A stretch of 64,000 bases of DNA from Alkanindiges illinoisensis (GCF_004377485.1 NZ_SNTY01000047.1:62001-126000), one strand, 5' to 3'. Counted from the first letter of the stretch, positions 47,608-58,345 are shown. Made by a program: numbers and translations. Notes: generated from the sequence alone by a model not told the origin.

Positions 47608-49092
47608 ATGAGTCGCGAAATTCTTACCGTTGTTGAAACGGTTAGTAATGAAAAGGGTGTACCCCGCGAAGCAATTTTTCAGGCGCTGGAACAAGCGCTG
47701 GTGGCGGCAACCAAAAAGAAATTTTATGAAGGTACAGTGGACGAAGAAGCGCAGTTGCGTGTTGCCATTGACCGTAAGACTGGTGATTACGAAACTTTCC
47801 GTCAGTGGGAAGTGGTGGCAGATGAAGATCACGAAATGCCAGCGTGTCAGGATGCGATTAGCGATCTGGATCAGAATGAATGGAAAATCGGCGATATTCG
47901 TGAACAGCAGGTTCAGTCCATTGACTTTGGCCGCATTGCTGCACAAATTGCCAAGCAGGTAATTGTCCAGAAAATCCGTGAAGCCGAACGTGCCATGGTG
48001 GCGGATCAGTATGCATCGCGTGTTGGTGAGCTGATTTATGGCGAAGTGAAAAAGCAAACCAAGGATGGCTTTATCATTGATCTGGGTGACAATGCCGAAG
48101 GCTATCTGGCCCGTGAGGAAATGCTGCCAAAAGAATTGTTGCGTCCCAAGCAGCGTATCAATGCCATTTTGTACAATGTGAATCGTGAGGGCCGTGGTGC
48201 CCAGCTGTTGCTGTCACGTGCCCGTCCGGAAATGCTGATTGCGCTAATGCGTAAAGAAGTGCCGGAAATTAGTGAAGAAATTATTGAAGTCAAGACAGCT
48301 GCGCGTCAGCCCGGTGTACGTGCCAAGATTGCCGTTAAGACCAACGACCACCGTATTGATCCGGTAGGTGCGTGTATTGGTATGCGCGGAACTCGTATTC
48401 AGGCTGTACAGCAGGAATTAAATGGTGAGCGTATTGATGTGGTGGTGTGGTCTGATGACCCCGCACAGTACATTGCCAGTGCGCTTGAACCTGCTGATGT
48501 GTCCAGTATTGTGCTGGATGAAGATGCCAGAAGCGCAGACATCATTTTTGCTACCAGTGACCAGCTGGCGCGTGCCATTGGTTCACAGGGCCAGAATGTC
48601 CGCCTTGCTTCCGAGCTGACTGGCTACAAGCTGGACATGATGCTGGAAGATGAATATCGCGAGCGTCAGGCTTCTGAAGCACAACAGTATATTGATATGT
48701 TTGTTCAGCGTTTGCAGCTGGATGAAGATCTTGCCACAGCACTGGTGGACATGGGCTTTACTTCCATTGATGAAGTGGCTTATGTACCGGCAGAGACTTT
48801 TGACGAGATTGAACTGGATGAAGATACGGTACAGCTTTTGCAAGGCCGTGCCAAGGAAGTGGCCATCGCTGATGCCCTGTTGCAGCAGGAAAGCATTCAG
48901 GATCCAAGCGAAGAGCTGCTAAATATGGAAGGCATGACCCGCGAGCTGGCATTTGCGCTGGCTGCACGCGGTGTTGTTACAGTAGATGATTTGGCCGATC
49001 AGGCAATAGATGATATTGCCGATATAGAAGGCCTGGATCCCCAAAGGGCTGGTCATTTAATTATGAAAGCCCGTGAATCATGGTTTAATTAG
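47608..49092 (+). CDS. nusA: Transcription termination/antitermination factor NusA
   Basis: NusA binds RNA polymerase and tunes pausing, termination and antitermination. The 494-residue protein has the N-terminal polymerase-binding domain, an S1 domain (about residues 135-200), two KH domains (VGACIGMRGTRIQAV near 252; AIGSQGQNVRLASELTG near 320) and two C-terminal acidic repeats of about 50 residues each (from residues 367 and 441). AAGGTGA lies before ATG 47608; infB starts 12 bp after the stop. Confidence 0.97.
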   Translation: MSREILTVVETVSNEKGVPREAIFQALEQALVAATKKKFYEGTVDEEAQLRVAIDRKTGDYETFRQWEVVADEDHEMPACQDAISDLDQNEWKIGDIREQQVQSIDFGRIAAQIAKQVIVQKIREAERAMVADQYASRVGELIYGEVKKQTKDGFIIDLGDNAEGYLAREEMLPKELLRPKQRINAILYNVNREGRGAQLLLSRARPEMLIALMRKEVPEISEEIIEVKTAARQPGVRAKIAVKTNDHRIDPVGACIGMRGTRIQAVQQELNGERIDVVVWSDDPAQYIASALEPADVSSIVLDEDARSADIIFATSDQLARAIGSQGQNVRLASELTGYKLDMMLEDEYRERQASEAQQYIDMFVQRLQLDEDLATALVDMGFTSIDEVAYVPAETFDEIELDEDTVQLLQGRAKEVAIADALLQQESIQDPSEELLNMEGMTRELAFALAARGVVTVDDLADQAIDDIADIEGLDPQRAGHLIMKARESWFN

Positions 49093-49104
49093 GGGTAGAG
49101 CATT

Positions 49105-51858
49105 ATGACGGACAAAACCGTAAAAGAATTGGCAAAAAATGTGGGGCGTCCAGTCGAGAAGCTGCTCGAGCAATTGACAGAAGCTGGCTTGCCCGGCCGC
49201 AATGCTGACGCCATTATTTCTGAATCAGAGCAAGAGCAACTGGTCGCGCATTTGAAACGTTCTCATGGTCAGGCACCTGCCAACAGTAATATTACCTTAA
49301 AGCGTAAAACCACCAGTACAGCCAAAGTGGCCAGTACCAGTGGCAAGGCGAAGACCATTAATGTTGAAGTACGTAAAAAGCATACGTTTGTAAAACCTGA
49401 TCCAGCAGCATTGGCAGCAGAAGCCAAGGCCAAGTCCGAAGCCGCTGACAAGGCACGTGCGGACATGATTGCGCGTGAAAAAGCAGAAACCCAGTCGCGT
49501 GTAGAAGCGGATGCCCGTCAAAAGGCTACGCTGGATGCCATGCGCGCAGCACATCAGCCAGGCACAAAAGCTGATGGCAGTGCCAAAGCTGAAGTGGTGG
49601 TGAGAAAGCGCAACGGCGATGCCATTGTTAATACGCCTGCGAAAGCACCTGCTAAACCTGAAGGCCGTAAGGCAGAGCCACGTAAAGCTGAAGTTCGTGG
49701 CAAGTCGGAAACGCCCGAAGAGAAAAAGGCTCGCGAGATTGAAGAAGCGCGCCTGAAAGCAGCGGAAGAAGCAGCACGTCGTGCAGCAGCCGAAGAAGCG
49801 CAAAAACGTACGCTGGAACAAATGCGTCAAATGGCTTCCAAGTACTCCAATGATGACATTAGCATCAAGGTGGTTGAGGACAATACACCTTTAGCCGCTG
49901 GCCTGGTTGGCCGTGCTTATGAAGAGTCGTTTGACAAAGAAAACCGTGAAATCAAGCGTGGTGGGGCAACTGCCAATCCGCGCGGTGGCAAGACCCGCGG
50001 CAAGAGCCGTGGTCAGGAAGAACAAAGCTTCCAGCCCAATAAGCGTGGCTTAAAGTCAAGCCAACCGAATAAGCATGGTTTTGAAAAGCCGGTTGAAAAA
50101 CAGATTTATGATGTACAGATTGGTGAAACCATTGTGGTTGCCGACCTGGCGCAAAAAATGGCTGTGAAAGTACGCGAAGTCATTAAGACCCTGATGAAAA
50201 TGGGTGAAATGGTCACGCAGGATCAAAGCATTGATCAATCTACCGCATCCTTGGTAGTTGAGGAAATGGGTCATAATCCTGTGCTGGTTAGCGATACGGC
50301 CATGGAAGACAACCTGATGGAAGCCGCACGCAAAGAGCGTGGTGCTGAAAAAACCCGTCCGCCAGTCGTCACCATTATGGGTCACGTTGACCATGGTAAA
50401 ACTTCCCTGCTGGATTACATCCGTCGTTCTAAAGTGGCGGCTGGTGAAGCAGGCGGGATTACCCAGCACATTGGTGCTTACCATGTAGAAACTGACAAAG
50501 GCATTATTACCTTCCTTGATACCCCGGGTCACGCGGCATTTACTGCTATGCGTTCACGTGGTGCCAAGGCCACTGATATTGTCGTACTGGTTGTAGCAGC
50601 AGATGATGGTGTAATGCCACAAACTGCCGAAGCCATTGACCATGCACGTGCTGCCGGAACGCCAATCATTGTTGCCATTAACAAAATGGACAAGGAAAGT
50701 GCTGATCCGGATCGCGTTCTAAATGAACTGACTGCCAAACAGATCGTGCCTGAAAAATGGGGCGGTGATGTACCGGTAGCGCTGGTATCTGCCCATAGTG
50801 GTCAGGGTATTGATGAGCTGCTGGACCTGATTTCCATTCAGGCTGAATTGCTGGAACTGACTGCATCTGACGAAGGTGCAGCGCAGGGTGTGGTGATTGA
50901 AGCCCGTGTAGATAAAGGCCGCGGTGCTGTGACTTCCATTCTGGTACAAAAAGGTACGCTGAATGTGGGTGATCTGGTACTGGCAGGCGCATCGTATGGC
51001 CGTGTACGTGCCATGAATGATGAAAACGGCAAGCCCATCAAGACAGCTGGCCCATCTATTCCGGTAGAAATTCTGGGTCTGCCTGAAGCACCGAATGCCG
51101 GTGATGAAGTGCTGGTGGTTAGTGACGAGAAAAAAGCCCGTGAAGTAGCAGATTTCCGTGGTGCCCGCGAGCGTCAGAACCGTCTGGAGCGTGCTAGCGC
51201 CATGCGTCTGGAAAATATCATGGCGTCGATGGGCAAGAAAGATGTCCCAACCGTCAACCTGGTATTGAAAACCGATGTACGCGGTACACTGGAAGCCATT
51301 AGTGCAGCCCTGAATGACCTGTCCATTGATGATGTACATGTCCGCATTATTAGCTCAGGCGTTGGTGCAATTACCGAGTCTGATGTGGCATTGGCGGAAT
51401 CTTCTGATGCCGTGTTGCTGGGCTTTAACGTGCGTGCCGATGGTGCAGCGCGCATCAAGTGTGATCAGGATGGTGTAGATTTACGTTATTACAGCGTAAT
51501 CTATGAGATGATTGACGACGTTAAAGCTGCCATGAGTGGCAAACTGGCGCCGGAACATCGTGAAACCATTCTGGGCGTGGCGCAGGTTCGTCAGGTATTC
51601 CGTTCTAGCAAGTTTGGTGCAGCAGCAGGCTGTATGGTGATGGAAGGGACGATTTACCGTAACAAGCCAATCCGCGTACTGCGTAATGATGTGGTGGTGT
51701 TCCAGGGTGAACTGGAATCATTACGTCGCCACAAAGATGATGTGAACGAAGTACGTGCAGGGATTGAATGTGGTCTGGCAGTAAAAGGCTATAACGACAT
51801 TCAGGAACTGGACAAGATTGAAGTGTACGACGTTCAACAAATTGCACGGAGTCTTTAA
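49105..51858 (+). CDS. infB: Translation initiation factor IF-2
   Basis: IF-2 is the GTPase that brings fMet-tRNA to the 30S subunit. The 917-residue protein has an N-terminal IF2_N domain, a long charged Lys/Ala/Glu-rich linker (about residues 55-310), a second IF2_N, the G domain ([12 protein letters not shown] near residue 427, DTPGHAAF near 473, NKMD near 527) and C-terminal beta-barrel domains. Its stop overlaps the rbfA start (TAATG). Confidence 0.97.
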   Translation: MTDKTVKELAKNVGRPVEKLLEQLTEAGLPGRNADAIISESEQEQLVAHLKRSHGQAPANSNITLKRKTTSTAKVASTSGKAKTINVEVRKKHTFVKPDPAALAAEAKAKSEAADKARADMIAREKAETQSRVEADARQKATLDAMRAAHQPGTKADGSAKAEVVVRKRNGDAIVNTPAKAPAKPEGRKAEPRKAEVRGKSETPEEKKAREIEEARLKAAEEAARRAAAEEAQKRTLEQMRQMASKYSNDDISIKVVEDNTPLAAGLVGRAYEESFDKENREIKRGGATANPRGGKTRGKSRGQEEQSFQPNKRGLKSSQPNKHGFEKPVEKQIYDVQIGETIVVADLAQKMAVKVREVIKTLMKMGEMVTQDQSIDQSTASLVVEEMGHNPVLVSDTAMEDNLMEAARKERGAEKTRPPVVTIMGHVDHGKTSLLDYIRRSKVAAGEAGGITQHIGAYHVETDKGIITFLDTPGHAAFTAMRSRGAKATDIVVLVVAADDGVMPQTAEAIDHARAAGTPIIVAINKMDKESADPDRVLNELTAKQIVPEKWGGDVPVALVSAHSGQGIDELLDLISIQAELLELTASDEGAAQGVVIEARVDKGRGAVTSILVQKGTLNVGDLVLAGASYGRVRAMNDENGKPIKTAGPSIPVEILGLPEAPNAGDEVLVVSDEKKAREVADFRGARERQNRLERASAMRLENIMASMGKKDVPTVNLVLKTDVRGTLEAISAALNDLSIDDVHVRIISSGVGAITESDVALAESSDAVLLGFNVRADGAARIKCDQDGVDLRYYSVIYEMIDDVKAAMSGKLAPEHRETILGVAQVRQVFRSSKFGAAAGCMVMEGTIYRNKPIRVLRNDVVVFQGELESLRRHKDDVNEVRAGIECGLAVKGYNDIQELDKIEVYDVQQIARSL

Positions 51859-52283
51859 TGGCGGGTAGCCAACGACTAAAACGTATGGGTGATCAGGTGC
51901 AGCGCGAGCTGTCTGACCTGATTCGCTCAGAGTTAAAAGATCCGCGTCTTGGCGGTCTGGTGACCATATCCGGAATTAAGGTAAGCCCGGATATGGGCTA
52001 TGCCGATGTCTATGTCACAGTGATGGGGCGTGAGCTTAGCAATGACCAGAATGCACAGGCGCATAAGGATACCCTTGATGTCCTGAATGGGGCTGCGGGC
52101 TTTTTACGTCAGGAGCTGGGTCGTCGCATCAAGACCCGAATTACTCCACGCTTGCGTTTTCATTATGACAATGTGACGGCGCACGGTAACTACATGATGG
52201 ATTTGATTGCCAAAGCAGTACGGCCTGATGAGTCGACTGATGAAAGCACAGACAGTCCTGAAGTAGATAATATAGACAAATAA
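51858..52283 (+). CDS. rbfA: Ribosome-binding factor A
   Basis: RbfA binds the 30S subunit late in its maturation and in cold adaptation. The 141-residue protein has MGDQVQRELSDLIRSELKDP near residue 10, MGYADVYVTVMG and the C-terminal LRFHYDNV of the KH-like fold, followed by a short acidic Asp/Ser/Thr tail. It overlaps infB by one base and is followed by a strong terminator, so truB, separated by a reverse gene, is not in this transcript. Confidence 0.95.
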   Translation: MAGSQRLKRMGDQVQRELSDLIRSELKDPRLGGLVTISGIKVSPDMGYADVYVTVMGRELSNDQNAQAHKDTLDVLNGAAGFLRQELGRRIKTRITPRLRFHYDNVTAHGNYMMDLIAKAVRPDESTDESTDSPEVDNIDK

Positions 52284-52312
52284 TCAGCTATTTGGCTTGT
52301 TGAAATCTACAT

Positions 52313-52342
52313 AAAAAAGCCACGGTAATCCGTGGCTTTTTT
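52313..52342. terminator. Terminator of the rimP-rbfA operon
   Basis: AAGCCACGG pairs with CCGTGGCTT over TAAT (stem 52317-52337), with an A run before and a T run after. It can also serve the reverse small heat-shock gene. Confidence 0.9.
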
Positions 52343-52385
52343 GCATTTTGCACATTTGCATTTCGTTTAGCCTAATGCATAGGCA

Positions 52386-52865
52386 TTAGTGCTCTGTGTC
52401 TGATACAGTTTGTGCATGTTCTAAAGTTTGCTGTTTACCCTGATTTCCCTGAATAGCAATCTTGCGTGGTAGTTTTTCTTCAGGGATCACCCGACGTAAA
52501 TCCACCTTGAGCAAACCATCTTCATAAGAAGCCTGTTGTACTTCGATGTACTCATCCAGCCGTAACGACAGTTTAAATGAGCGCTGTGCAATGCCTTTAT
52601 GCAGGAATGCCACGTCATTATCCTGGGCTTTGCTCATGGGCTTACCGGAAATGGTCAGCACGCTGTTGTCCAGATTGATGTCCAGTTCATTCTGGGTAAA
52701 GCCCGCAGTAGCCACCACAATTCGGTATTCATTGTCGCCATGTTTTTCAATATTGTATGGCGGATAATTAGGGGCTTCGCTTTGCATTGCATATTCAAAC
52801 AAATCGTTAAGGCGATCAAAGCCGATACTACGACGGAATAAAGGGTTTAAGCTTAATGTAGTCAT
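52386..52865 (-). CDS. Small heat-shock protein (Hsp20/IbpA-like)
   Basis: A 159-residue alpha-crystallin-type holdase that keeps unfolded proteins soluble. It has the IbpA-like start LFRRSIGFDRLNDLFEYAM, PPYNIEKHGDNEYRI, the strand AVATAGF-like region (VVATAGFTQNEL), RSFKLSLRLDEYIEV and YEDGLLKVDLRRVIPEE. The C-terminal IxI anchor is seen as RKIAIQG. AGGAGG precedes ATG 52865. A likely heat-shock promoter lies about 120 bp upstream and the leader can fold into hairpins. Confidence 0.92.
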   Translation of the reverse strand: MTTLSLNPLFRRSIGFDRLNDLFEYAMQSEAPNYPPYNIEKHGDNEYRIVVATAGFTQNELDINLDNSVLTISGKPMSKAQDNDVAFLHKGIAQRSFKLSLRLDEYIEVQQASYEDGLLKVDLRRVIPEEKLPRKIAIQGNQGKQQTLEHAQTVSDTEH

Positions 52866-52980
52866 GACAAAAACCTCCTGAATTCATCAGCAAAGTAAGA
52901 TTAACACGGTTGTTCAATACACCATCAAGACCCGCCAGGCAGCATCCTGATGTTGAAGTGGAGCTTTTCACTTCTAACAA

Positions 52981-53010
52981 ATAAATAGTTTTTTCCTGCA
53001 AATTTTCAAG
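52981..53010 (-). promoter_or_regulatory. Possible sigma-32 promoter of the small heat-shock gene
   Basis: On the minus strand CTTGAAA (53010-53004) is followed after 15 nt by CTATTTAT (52988-52981). The -35 box is perfect for RpoH; the -10 box is only a partial match. Confidence 0.5.
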
Positions 53011-53129
53011 GCAAAAAATCAAAAAAATTTAAAAATTTTGATGCTGGGAAATTGCATGGTAGCAACCCTGCAAGCACGCGCTGACTTTGCTAGAATGCGC
53101 GCTGATCTTTACCTGAAAATTGTTTATCC

Positions 53130-54050
53130 ATGAATCAGCCTCGCCAGAAAATCCAGCGCCGACCCGTTAATGGAATTATTTTACTCAACAAACCGCTGGG
53201 TATTAGCTCCAATGCCGCCTTGCAAAAAGTCCGCTGGATTTTTAGGGCAGAAAAGGGCGGGCATACTGGGGCACTAGACCCTTTAGCCACGGGCTTATTA
53301 CCAATTTGTCTGGGTGAGGCCACCAAGTTTTCGCATTACCTGCTGGATGCCGACAAGACCTACCAAACCACGATTCAGCTGGGTGCAACCACCACCACCG
53401 CCGATGCAGAGGGCGAGGTGGTTGAGGAGTTTGCCATTCCCGCCTTGTCAGAAGCTTTAATTGAACAAGCGTTATCAGGTTTGCGGGGCGATATTATGCA
53501 GGTTCCGCCCATGTATTCTGCCTTAAAAAAGGATGGCAAACCCTTGTATGAGCTGGCACGTGCCGGGATTGAAATTGAGCGACCAGCACGGCCAGTGACA
53601 ATTTATCAGTTGGAATTACTGGGCTTTACTGAAAATACGATAGACCTGCAAGTGCGTTGTAGCAAAGGCACTTATATTCGTACGCTAGCTGAGGACATTG
53701 GCAAAGCGCTGGGTTCTGGAGCGTATGTGAAAACCCTGCATCGTACAACCACTGGCCATTTTACACTGGAGCAAGGCCCGGATCGTAACGGCATTAGCAT
53801 TGAGTACTTGGAAAGCCTGACCGAGCAACAGCGTGATGCTTTGTTGTTGCCTGTATATGAGTCGATTCGTGATTTCCCCCGCGTGCAGCTGGATCATGGT
53901 GAGGATTTTTATTTTTGCCGTGGACAGGCAGTGATGATTGACAGTATGCCACCCGGTGAAGCGCTGGTATTTGCGCATGAGCGTTTTTTAGGGTTGGGTA
54001 TTGTCAATGATGAGCGACAGTTACAGCCAAAACGGGTGGTCAATCTTTAA
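53130..54050 (+). CDS. truB: tRNA pseudouridine-55 synthase
   Basis: TruB makes pseudouridine 55 in the T-loop of tRNAs. The 306-residue protein has [15 protein letters not shown] near residue 14, the catalytic aspartate in [16 protein letters not shown] near 48, [18 protein letters not shown] near 77 and [15 protein letters not shown] near 177, plus a C-terminal PUA-like part. It usually follows rbfA; here the reverse small heat-shock gene is placed between them. Confidence 0.97.
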   Translation: MNQPRQKIQRRPVNGIILLNKPLGISSNAALQKVRWIFRAEKGGHTGALDPLATGLLPICLGEATKFSHYLLDADKTYQTTIQLGATTTTADAEGEVVEEFAIPALSEALIEQALSGLRGDIMQVPPMYSALKKDGKPLYELARAGIEIERPARPVTIYQLELLGFTENTIDLQVRCSKGTYIRTLAEDIGKALGSGAYVKTLHRTTTGHFTLEQGPDRNGISIEYLESLTEQQRDALLLPVYESIRDFPRVQLDHGEDFYFCRGQAVMIDSMPPGEALVFAHERFLGLGIVNDERQLQPKRVVNL

Positions 54051-54086
54051 ATTTTTATTCAATAGATTGCGCTGAAAATTGCGTAT

Positions 54087-54123
54087 AAAAAAAGGCTAAA
54101 ACAGAAAAGGGACTGTTTTAGCC
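54087..54123 (-). terminator. Terminator of the START-like protein gene
   Basis: GGCTAAAACAG (54094-54104) pairs with CTGTTTTAGCC (54113-54123). The A run at 54087-54093 becomes a T tail on the minus strand, so it acts on the reverse gene; there is no T tail on plus for truB. Confidence 0.85.
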
Positions 54124-54171
54124 GGTGCAACTGCACACCAAACCTAGATTGGATTGGAATTTAGCGTAGGA

Positions 54172-55521
54172 TTAGGAACTCTGGTTTTTGCTGAGGTATT
54201 CATTGGCTTTATAAATGAATACGGGCGCGCCACCTACAGTGGGTAACAGGTCTGAATAAGGCAGCGATTTGCCAATTTTTAGTAAAAACGGGGCATTGTC
54301 ACCAATCTTGCCAGCACTGGTCATGCTTAAAAAGGTTTGCTGGTTGGCAAGAGGGCTAAACTGCATTTGCCCCTGCATGTATTCAATATCGCCGCCGTTG
54401 GCCTGATAATACAGCCGGTTTTGCGGCTCATTGTAATAGCGCAGGTTAATCTTGAATGGAATGGCAATCACACCAAGACCTACTTTAACCGTTACCGCAG
54501 CTTCGGTAACTTGTTTGCCCAAGGGTTTGAGTTCAACCTTGCTGACCTGACTAAACATATTCTTAAAATTTGCAGGTGAGCCCAATACCTGGGTACTGCG
54601 GGCGGCAGGTGCGCGTAGCGTGGCATAGGTGCTGACAAATTGCAGTGGCTCTGCGCGGTTGCTGTAGGGCATATTGACCGGACGGTGAATGAACATAACC
54701 GGATTGCCAGAGCGGGCATTCAGTTGTTGTACCAGCTGGATTTCATCCTGTTGCAGCTTTTTGTAGGGAAGCTGGCGTGGCCCCTGGGTTGGTAGCTTGC
54801 CATCCGGGGCAAACTTGCGCTTCAGGGTTTCCAGTACAAACGTATCCACGCTTTGCGGAATACCCTGTTTAACTTCGGGAATAGCCTTTAGGATGGTGCT
54901 CACCAGAAAGCCTTTGGGTTTATCCAGATCGCCCCACTGGGTCAGGGTTACCAGCGTATGATTGCTATCAACCGGAAACCATTCAAACTTGCCCATGCCA
55001 TACTGGATGGGGGAATCCACAATCAGGGTTTGAATGCTATTGTTACTCACCTGATGCTGCATGATCACGTCTTCATTAAAGCTGAGTACCGGAATGGGCA
55101 CAGGCATATGAATGCGGTATTTCATTTGCGTGATATTGCCTGATTGTTCAAGCAGCGTGGCTTTGGTCAGGGTGGGAAACAACCCCGCGTAACCGGAATA
55201 TTGAGCTAGTAGTTGTTTTACCTGTTCTGGCTTGGCTGGCACAATAATAGCTGCTGAGCTAAAGCGGGCATTGTTATAACGCAGCAGGCCTTTTTTGCTG
55301 GGAACAGTAAGTGTCTGGGCCGGATGGCTATACACCATGATGTCATTGTCTACCAGTCGGGCCAACTGGGCTGCATTGCCGCCAAATGGTTTGGTGGCGG
55401 AAGGCACATTATCCTGCCAGTTAATAATGGCAGCCTGACTCGCTGTGCAAGTTAAGGTTATACTACTCACCAGCATGCCTAAACCAATCGCTGGCGATGC
55501 TTTTTTTATCATCGTGCTCAT
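54172..55521 (-). CDS. Exported protein with two START-like (SRPBCC) halves
   Basis: A 449-residue exported protein (signal peptide to about residue 30, SQA-AI). The first half, about residues 85-230, has the SRPBCC shape (FSSAAIIVPAKPEQVKQLL, PTLTKATLLEQSG, VTLTQWGDL). The second half, about 285-420, looks like a diverged repeat (VSTYATLRAPA, VSKVELKPLG, YYQANGGDIEYMQGQMQF). Such domains hold hydrophobic ligands in a deep pocket, so lipid or sterol-like binding in the periplasm is plausible. I do not know a named homologue. Confidence 0.65.
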   Translation of the reverse strand: MSTMIKKASPAIGLGMLVSSITLTCTASQAAIINWQDNVPSATKPFGGNAAQLARLVDNDIMVYSHPAQTLTVPSKKGLLRYNNARFSSAAIIVPAKPEQVKQLLAQYSGYAGLFPTLTKATLLEQSGNITQMKYRIHMPVPIPVLSFNEDVIMQHQVSNNSIQTLIVDSPIQYGMGKFEWFPVDSNHTLVTLTQWGDLDKPKGFLVSTILKAIPEVKQGIPQSVDTFVLETLKRKFAPDGKLPTQGPRQLPYKKLQQDEIQLVQQLNARSGNPVMFIHRPVNMPYSNRAEPLQFVSTYATLRAPAARSTQVLGSPANFKNMFSQVSKVELKPLGKQVTEAAVTVKVGLGVIAIPFKINLRYYNEPQNRLYYQANGGDIEYMQGQMQFSPLANQQTFLSMTSAGKIGDNAPFLLKIGKSLPYSDLLPTVGGAPVFIYKANEYLSKNQSS

Positions 55522-55824
55522 GTGATATCCTAATCAACGTTATTCATAGGCTGTTATTCTAGAGCAATATCGTGCAGAAAAACGGCAGAATTGTGCTAAA
55601 ATCCGTTCACATTTGTTCAACTGCTGGATTATCCATGCGTTGTCATCCTTTGTGGTAGCCTACGCCACCCTGAATTCTAAAAACTAAAAGATTTGATCGT
55701 CTGCCTGATGCAGGCCTTTGCTGGTTTGTCCTTATTTTTTAATTGCCTGAATTTACTTCACTGGTTTATACCAGTCCCGGGTTTAAGCCGTGTATTCAGG
55801 TGCTAGATTTGCCGAGTGTTTAGT
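55522..55824. other. 303-bp divergent intergenic region
   Basis: This lies between the START-like gene (-) and the SulP gene (+). GTGGTAGCCTACGCCAC (about 55649-55665) contains the 11-mer GTAGCCTACGC, which also occurs near 2797. I see no clear promoter or RNA gene. Confidence 0.35.
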
Positions 55825-57312
55825 ATGTTTGCTTCCCTTCACCAGCAATGGTTTTCCAATGTGCGTGCTGATGTGCTGTCCGGCATGGTGGTGGCGCTGG
55901 CACTGATTCCAGAAGCCATTGCTTTTTCCATTATTGCCGGGGTTGATCCGAAAATTGGTTTATATGCCTCGTTTTCCATGGCAGTGGTCATTTCTTTTTT
56001 TGGTGGTCGCCCTGCCATGATTTCAGCAGCCACCGGGGCAATGGCACTACTGATGGTGACACTAGTGAAGGAACATGGCTTGCAATACCTGCTGGCTGCC
56101 ACTTTGCTGACTGGCGCTATTCAGGTGCTGGCAGGATTCATGAAACTGGGTTCACTGATGCGTTTTGTGTCGCGCTCGGTGGTGATTGGCTTTGTCAATG
56201 CACTGGCTATCTTGATTTTTATGGCGCAGTTGCCGCATCTGGTCAATGTTACATGGCAGGTTTATGCCTTAACGGCTGCGGGTTTGGGCATCATTTACCT
56301 ATTTCCCTACGTGCCTAAAGTTGGCCGAATTATTCCATCACCTCTGGTGTGTATTCTGCTTATTACTGCGTTCACCGTGCTGATGGGCTGGCAAGTTAGT
56401 ACCGTGGGCGATATGGGTGAATTGCCGGATACCTTGCCCATATTTTTGTGGCCACAAGTGCCATTGAATCTGGAAACCCTACAAATCATTTTACCCTATG
56501 CGCTGGGACTGGCTGCAGTAGGCCTGCTGGAATCACTAATGACGGCCACCATTGTGGATGACATGACCGATACCACGAGTGATAAAAACCGTGAATGCAA
56601 AGGGCAGGGCGTTGCCAATATTGCCACTGGCCTGCTGGGTGGCATGGCCGGTTGTGCCATGATTGGCCAGTCGGTGATTAATGTCAAATCAGGTGGACGC
56701 ACGCGCTTATCCACTTTTCTGGCAGGTTTGCTGTTGTTGATCATGGTGGTGTTTTTAAGTGACTGGATCAGGATTATTCACATGGCAGCGCTGGTGGCAG
56801 TGATGATCATAGTGTCTTTGAGTACATTTAACTGGCAATCAGTAACCCGCATTCGCCAGTATCCATTATCCAGCAATATTGTCATGCTGGTGACTGTCGC
56901 GGTGGTGGTGGCAACCCATAATCTGGCGCTAGGCGTATTTTGCGGGGTGCTACTGGCATCAGTATTTTTCGCCAATAAGATTGGTCATTTTATGGCGGTG
57001 AGTAGTCAACTGGATGAAACAGGGCAATGCCGCACCTATACCGTAACCGGACAGGTATTTTTTGCCTCAAGTCATGCGTTTATCCAGTCCTTTGATTTTA
57101 GTGAAAACGTCCCCCGTATTATCATTGATGTGCAGCACGCGCACTTCTGGGATGTCACTGCTGTAGCAGCACTGGATAAAGTCGTGTTCAAGTTGCGCAA
57201 GCAGGGTAGCGTGGTTGAGGTGATTGGCCTGAATGCGGCCAGTGCCACGATTGTTGACCGTTTTGGTGAACATCACAAAACCAGCACGGTGGATGATGTG
57301 GTTTTGCATTAG
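55825..57312 (+). CDS. SulP-family anion transporter with STAS domain
   Basis: A 495-residue inner-membrane protein: about 10-12 helices (residues 15-400) and a short C-terminal STAS domain (about 415-495, with [20 protein letters not shown]). The SulP signature region [19 protein letters not shown] is near residue 23. Family members carry sulfate, bicarbonate or dicarboxylates; the short length and lack of extra domains resemble BicA-type bicarbonate carriers, which I cannot confirm. ATG 55825 is preferred over GTG 55816. Confidence 0.85.
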   Translation: MFASLHQQWFSNVRADVLSGMVVALALIPEAIAFSIIAGVDPKIGLYASFSMAVVISFFGGRPAMISAATGAMALLMVTLVKEHGLQYLLAATLLTGAIQVLAGFMKLGSLMRFVSRSVVIGFVNALAILIFMAQLPHLVNVTWQVYALTAAGLGIIYLFPYVPKVGRIIPSPLVCILLITAFTVLMGWQVSTVGDMGELPDTLPIFLWPQVPLNLETLQIILPYALGLAAVGLLESLMTATIVDDMTDTTSDKNRECKGQGVANIATGLLGGMAGCAMIGQSVINVKSGGRTRLSTFLAGLLLLIMVVFLSDWIRIIHMAALVAVMIIVSLSTFNWQSVTRIRQYPLSSNIVMLVTVAVVVATHNLALGVFCGVLLASVFFANKIGHFMAVSSQLDETGQCRTYTVTGQVFFASSHAFIQSFDFSENVPRIIIDVQHAHFWDVTAVAALDKVVFKLRKQGSVVEVIGLNAASATIVDRFGEHHKTSTVDDVVLH

Positions 57313-57489
57313 GGCCGCATTAAGCTGCGTTAAGATTAGGTTAAGCCTGTTGCCGTAAGGTAGTAATAAATACTGCTGTGATGCATTTGGTTATTTTTTT
57401 TATTATCAATTGATTAGTGCCATTTAGCAAATTTATGCCATGCTTGAGGCAGAATTTAAAATGCACTTGTTAAAAATGGTCAAAAATTT

Positions 57490-58068
57490 ATGTCTGTAGC
57501 AGAAAGTCCGCTTGTTTCCCTGCGCTATACCTTAAGTTTGTCAGAAGCGCAGGACGGATTTCGTTTGGCCACCCGGCAGCGTAAGGGCAAAATGCACATG
57601 GTGATGACTTTGGCCTGCGCCTTGATTATTGCATGGGGTATTTGGCTGGGATTTGATGACAAGGGCCGCTATTTTGTCATTCTGGGTGCATTTTTCTTCT
57701 TATCACAGGCAACCTTACAGTATGGCGTGATGCCGTGGTTATTTAAGCGCCAGTATCACAAGCATCAGGTTGCGCATGTGGTGCAGGGCATTGATATTTA
57801 TGCCAGCAATGAATCTGGGGGTCATGAATCTAAGGGTAAAGTGACGCTGTATCATGGCATGGCCGACAAGCAGGACAAGCAAAACTTTGCGTTGTCTGAA
57901 GTCAAAAGCCTGCGTAAAGGCCAGCTTTGTTATGTACTGATGTTTGAATCCGGCATGATGTGCATGATACCGCGCCGCAGTGTCGAACAGGCCACGACTA
58001 CCACTGTATTTGAACAAATGTTATTACAACAGTCAGGGAGCAAATCATATGACCACACTTCAGCCTGA
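57490..58068 (+). CDS. YcxB-like membrane protein
   Basis: A 192-residue protein with a short N-terminal strand region (VSLRYTLSLSEAQDGFRLAT), two membrane helices (about residues 36-78) and a soluble C-terminal region ending SEVKSLRKGQLCYVLMF...GMMCMIPRRSVE, the layout of YcxB-like proteins. Its function is unknown. The 3' end overlaps the next gene by 20 bp, so the two are translationally linked. Confidence 0.7.
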   Translation: MSVAESPLVSLRYTLSLSEAQDGFRLATRQRKGKMHMVMTLACALIIAWGIWLGFDDKGRYFVILGAFFFLSQATLQYGVMPWLFKRQYHKHQVAHVVQGIDIYASNESGGHESKGKVTLYHGMADKQDKQNFALSEVKSLRKGQLCYVLMFESGMMCMIPRRSVEQATTTTVFEQMLLQQSGSKSYDHTSA

Positions 58069-58345
58069 TCACCAGCAACCGGGTAATAGCCCACAATTGC
58101 CCGCACAAGCCATTGCGGCCTTAAGCCGTGGCCGCAAGATTGAAGCGATCAAGATTGTACACAAGCAAACCGGCCTTGGCTTAAAAGATAGCAAGGAATT
58201 GGTTGAAGCTTATGAGCAACAGCATCCACAGTCTGTTGCAGCCACGCCTGTGGGGATTACCGCCAGTAAAAGCCGTTACAGTATGACAGTGGGTATACTG
58301 GTGTTGTTGCTGGTAGCACTAATGCTGGCACTGATGTTTTTCTAA
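58049..58345 (+). CDS. Membrane-anchored protein with ribosomal L7/L12 C-terminal-like domain
   Basis: A 98-residue protein. Residues 20-55 (IAALSRGRKIEAIKIVHKQ, GLGLKDSKELVEAYE) match the L7/L12 C-terminal fold, whose first helix normally contacts translation factors. A Lys/Arg stretch follows, then a C-terminal membrane helix (about residues 75-97). GGGAG lies 7 bp before ATG 58049; an earlier in-frame start at 57980 would run deep into the YcxB-like gene. Its role is unknown. Confidence 0.75.
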   Translation: MTTLQPDHQQPGNSPQLPAQAIAALSRGRKIEAIKIVHKQTGLGLKDSKELVEAYEQQHPQSVAATPVGITASKSRYSMTVGILVLLLVALMLALMFF

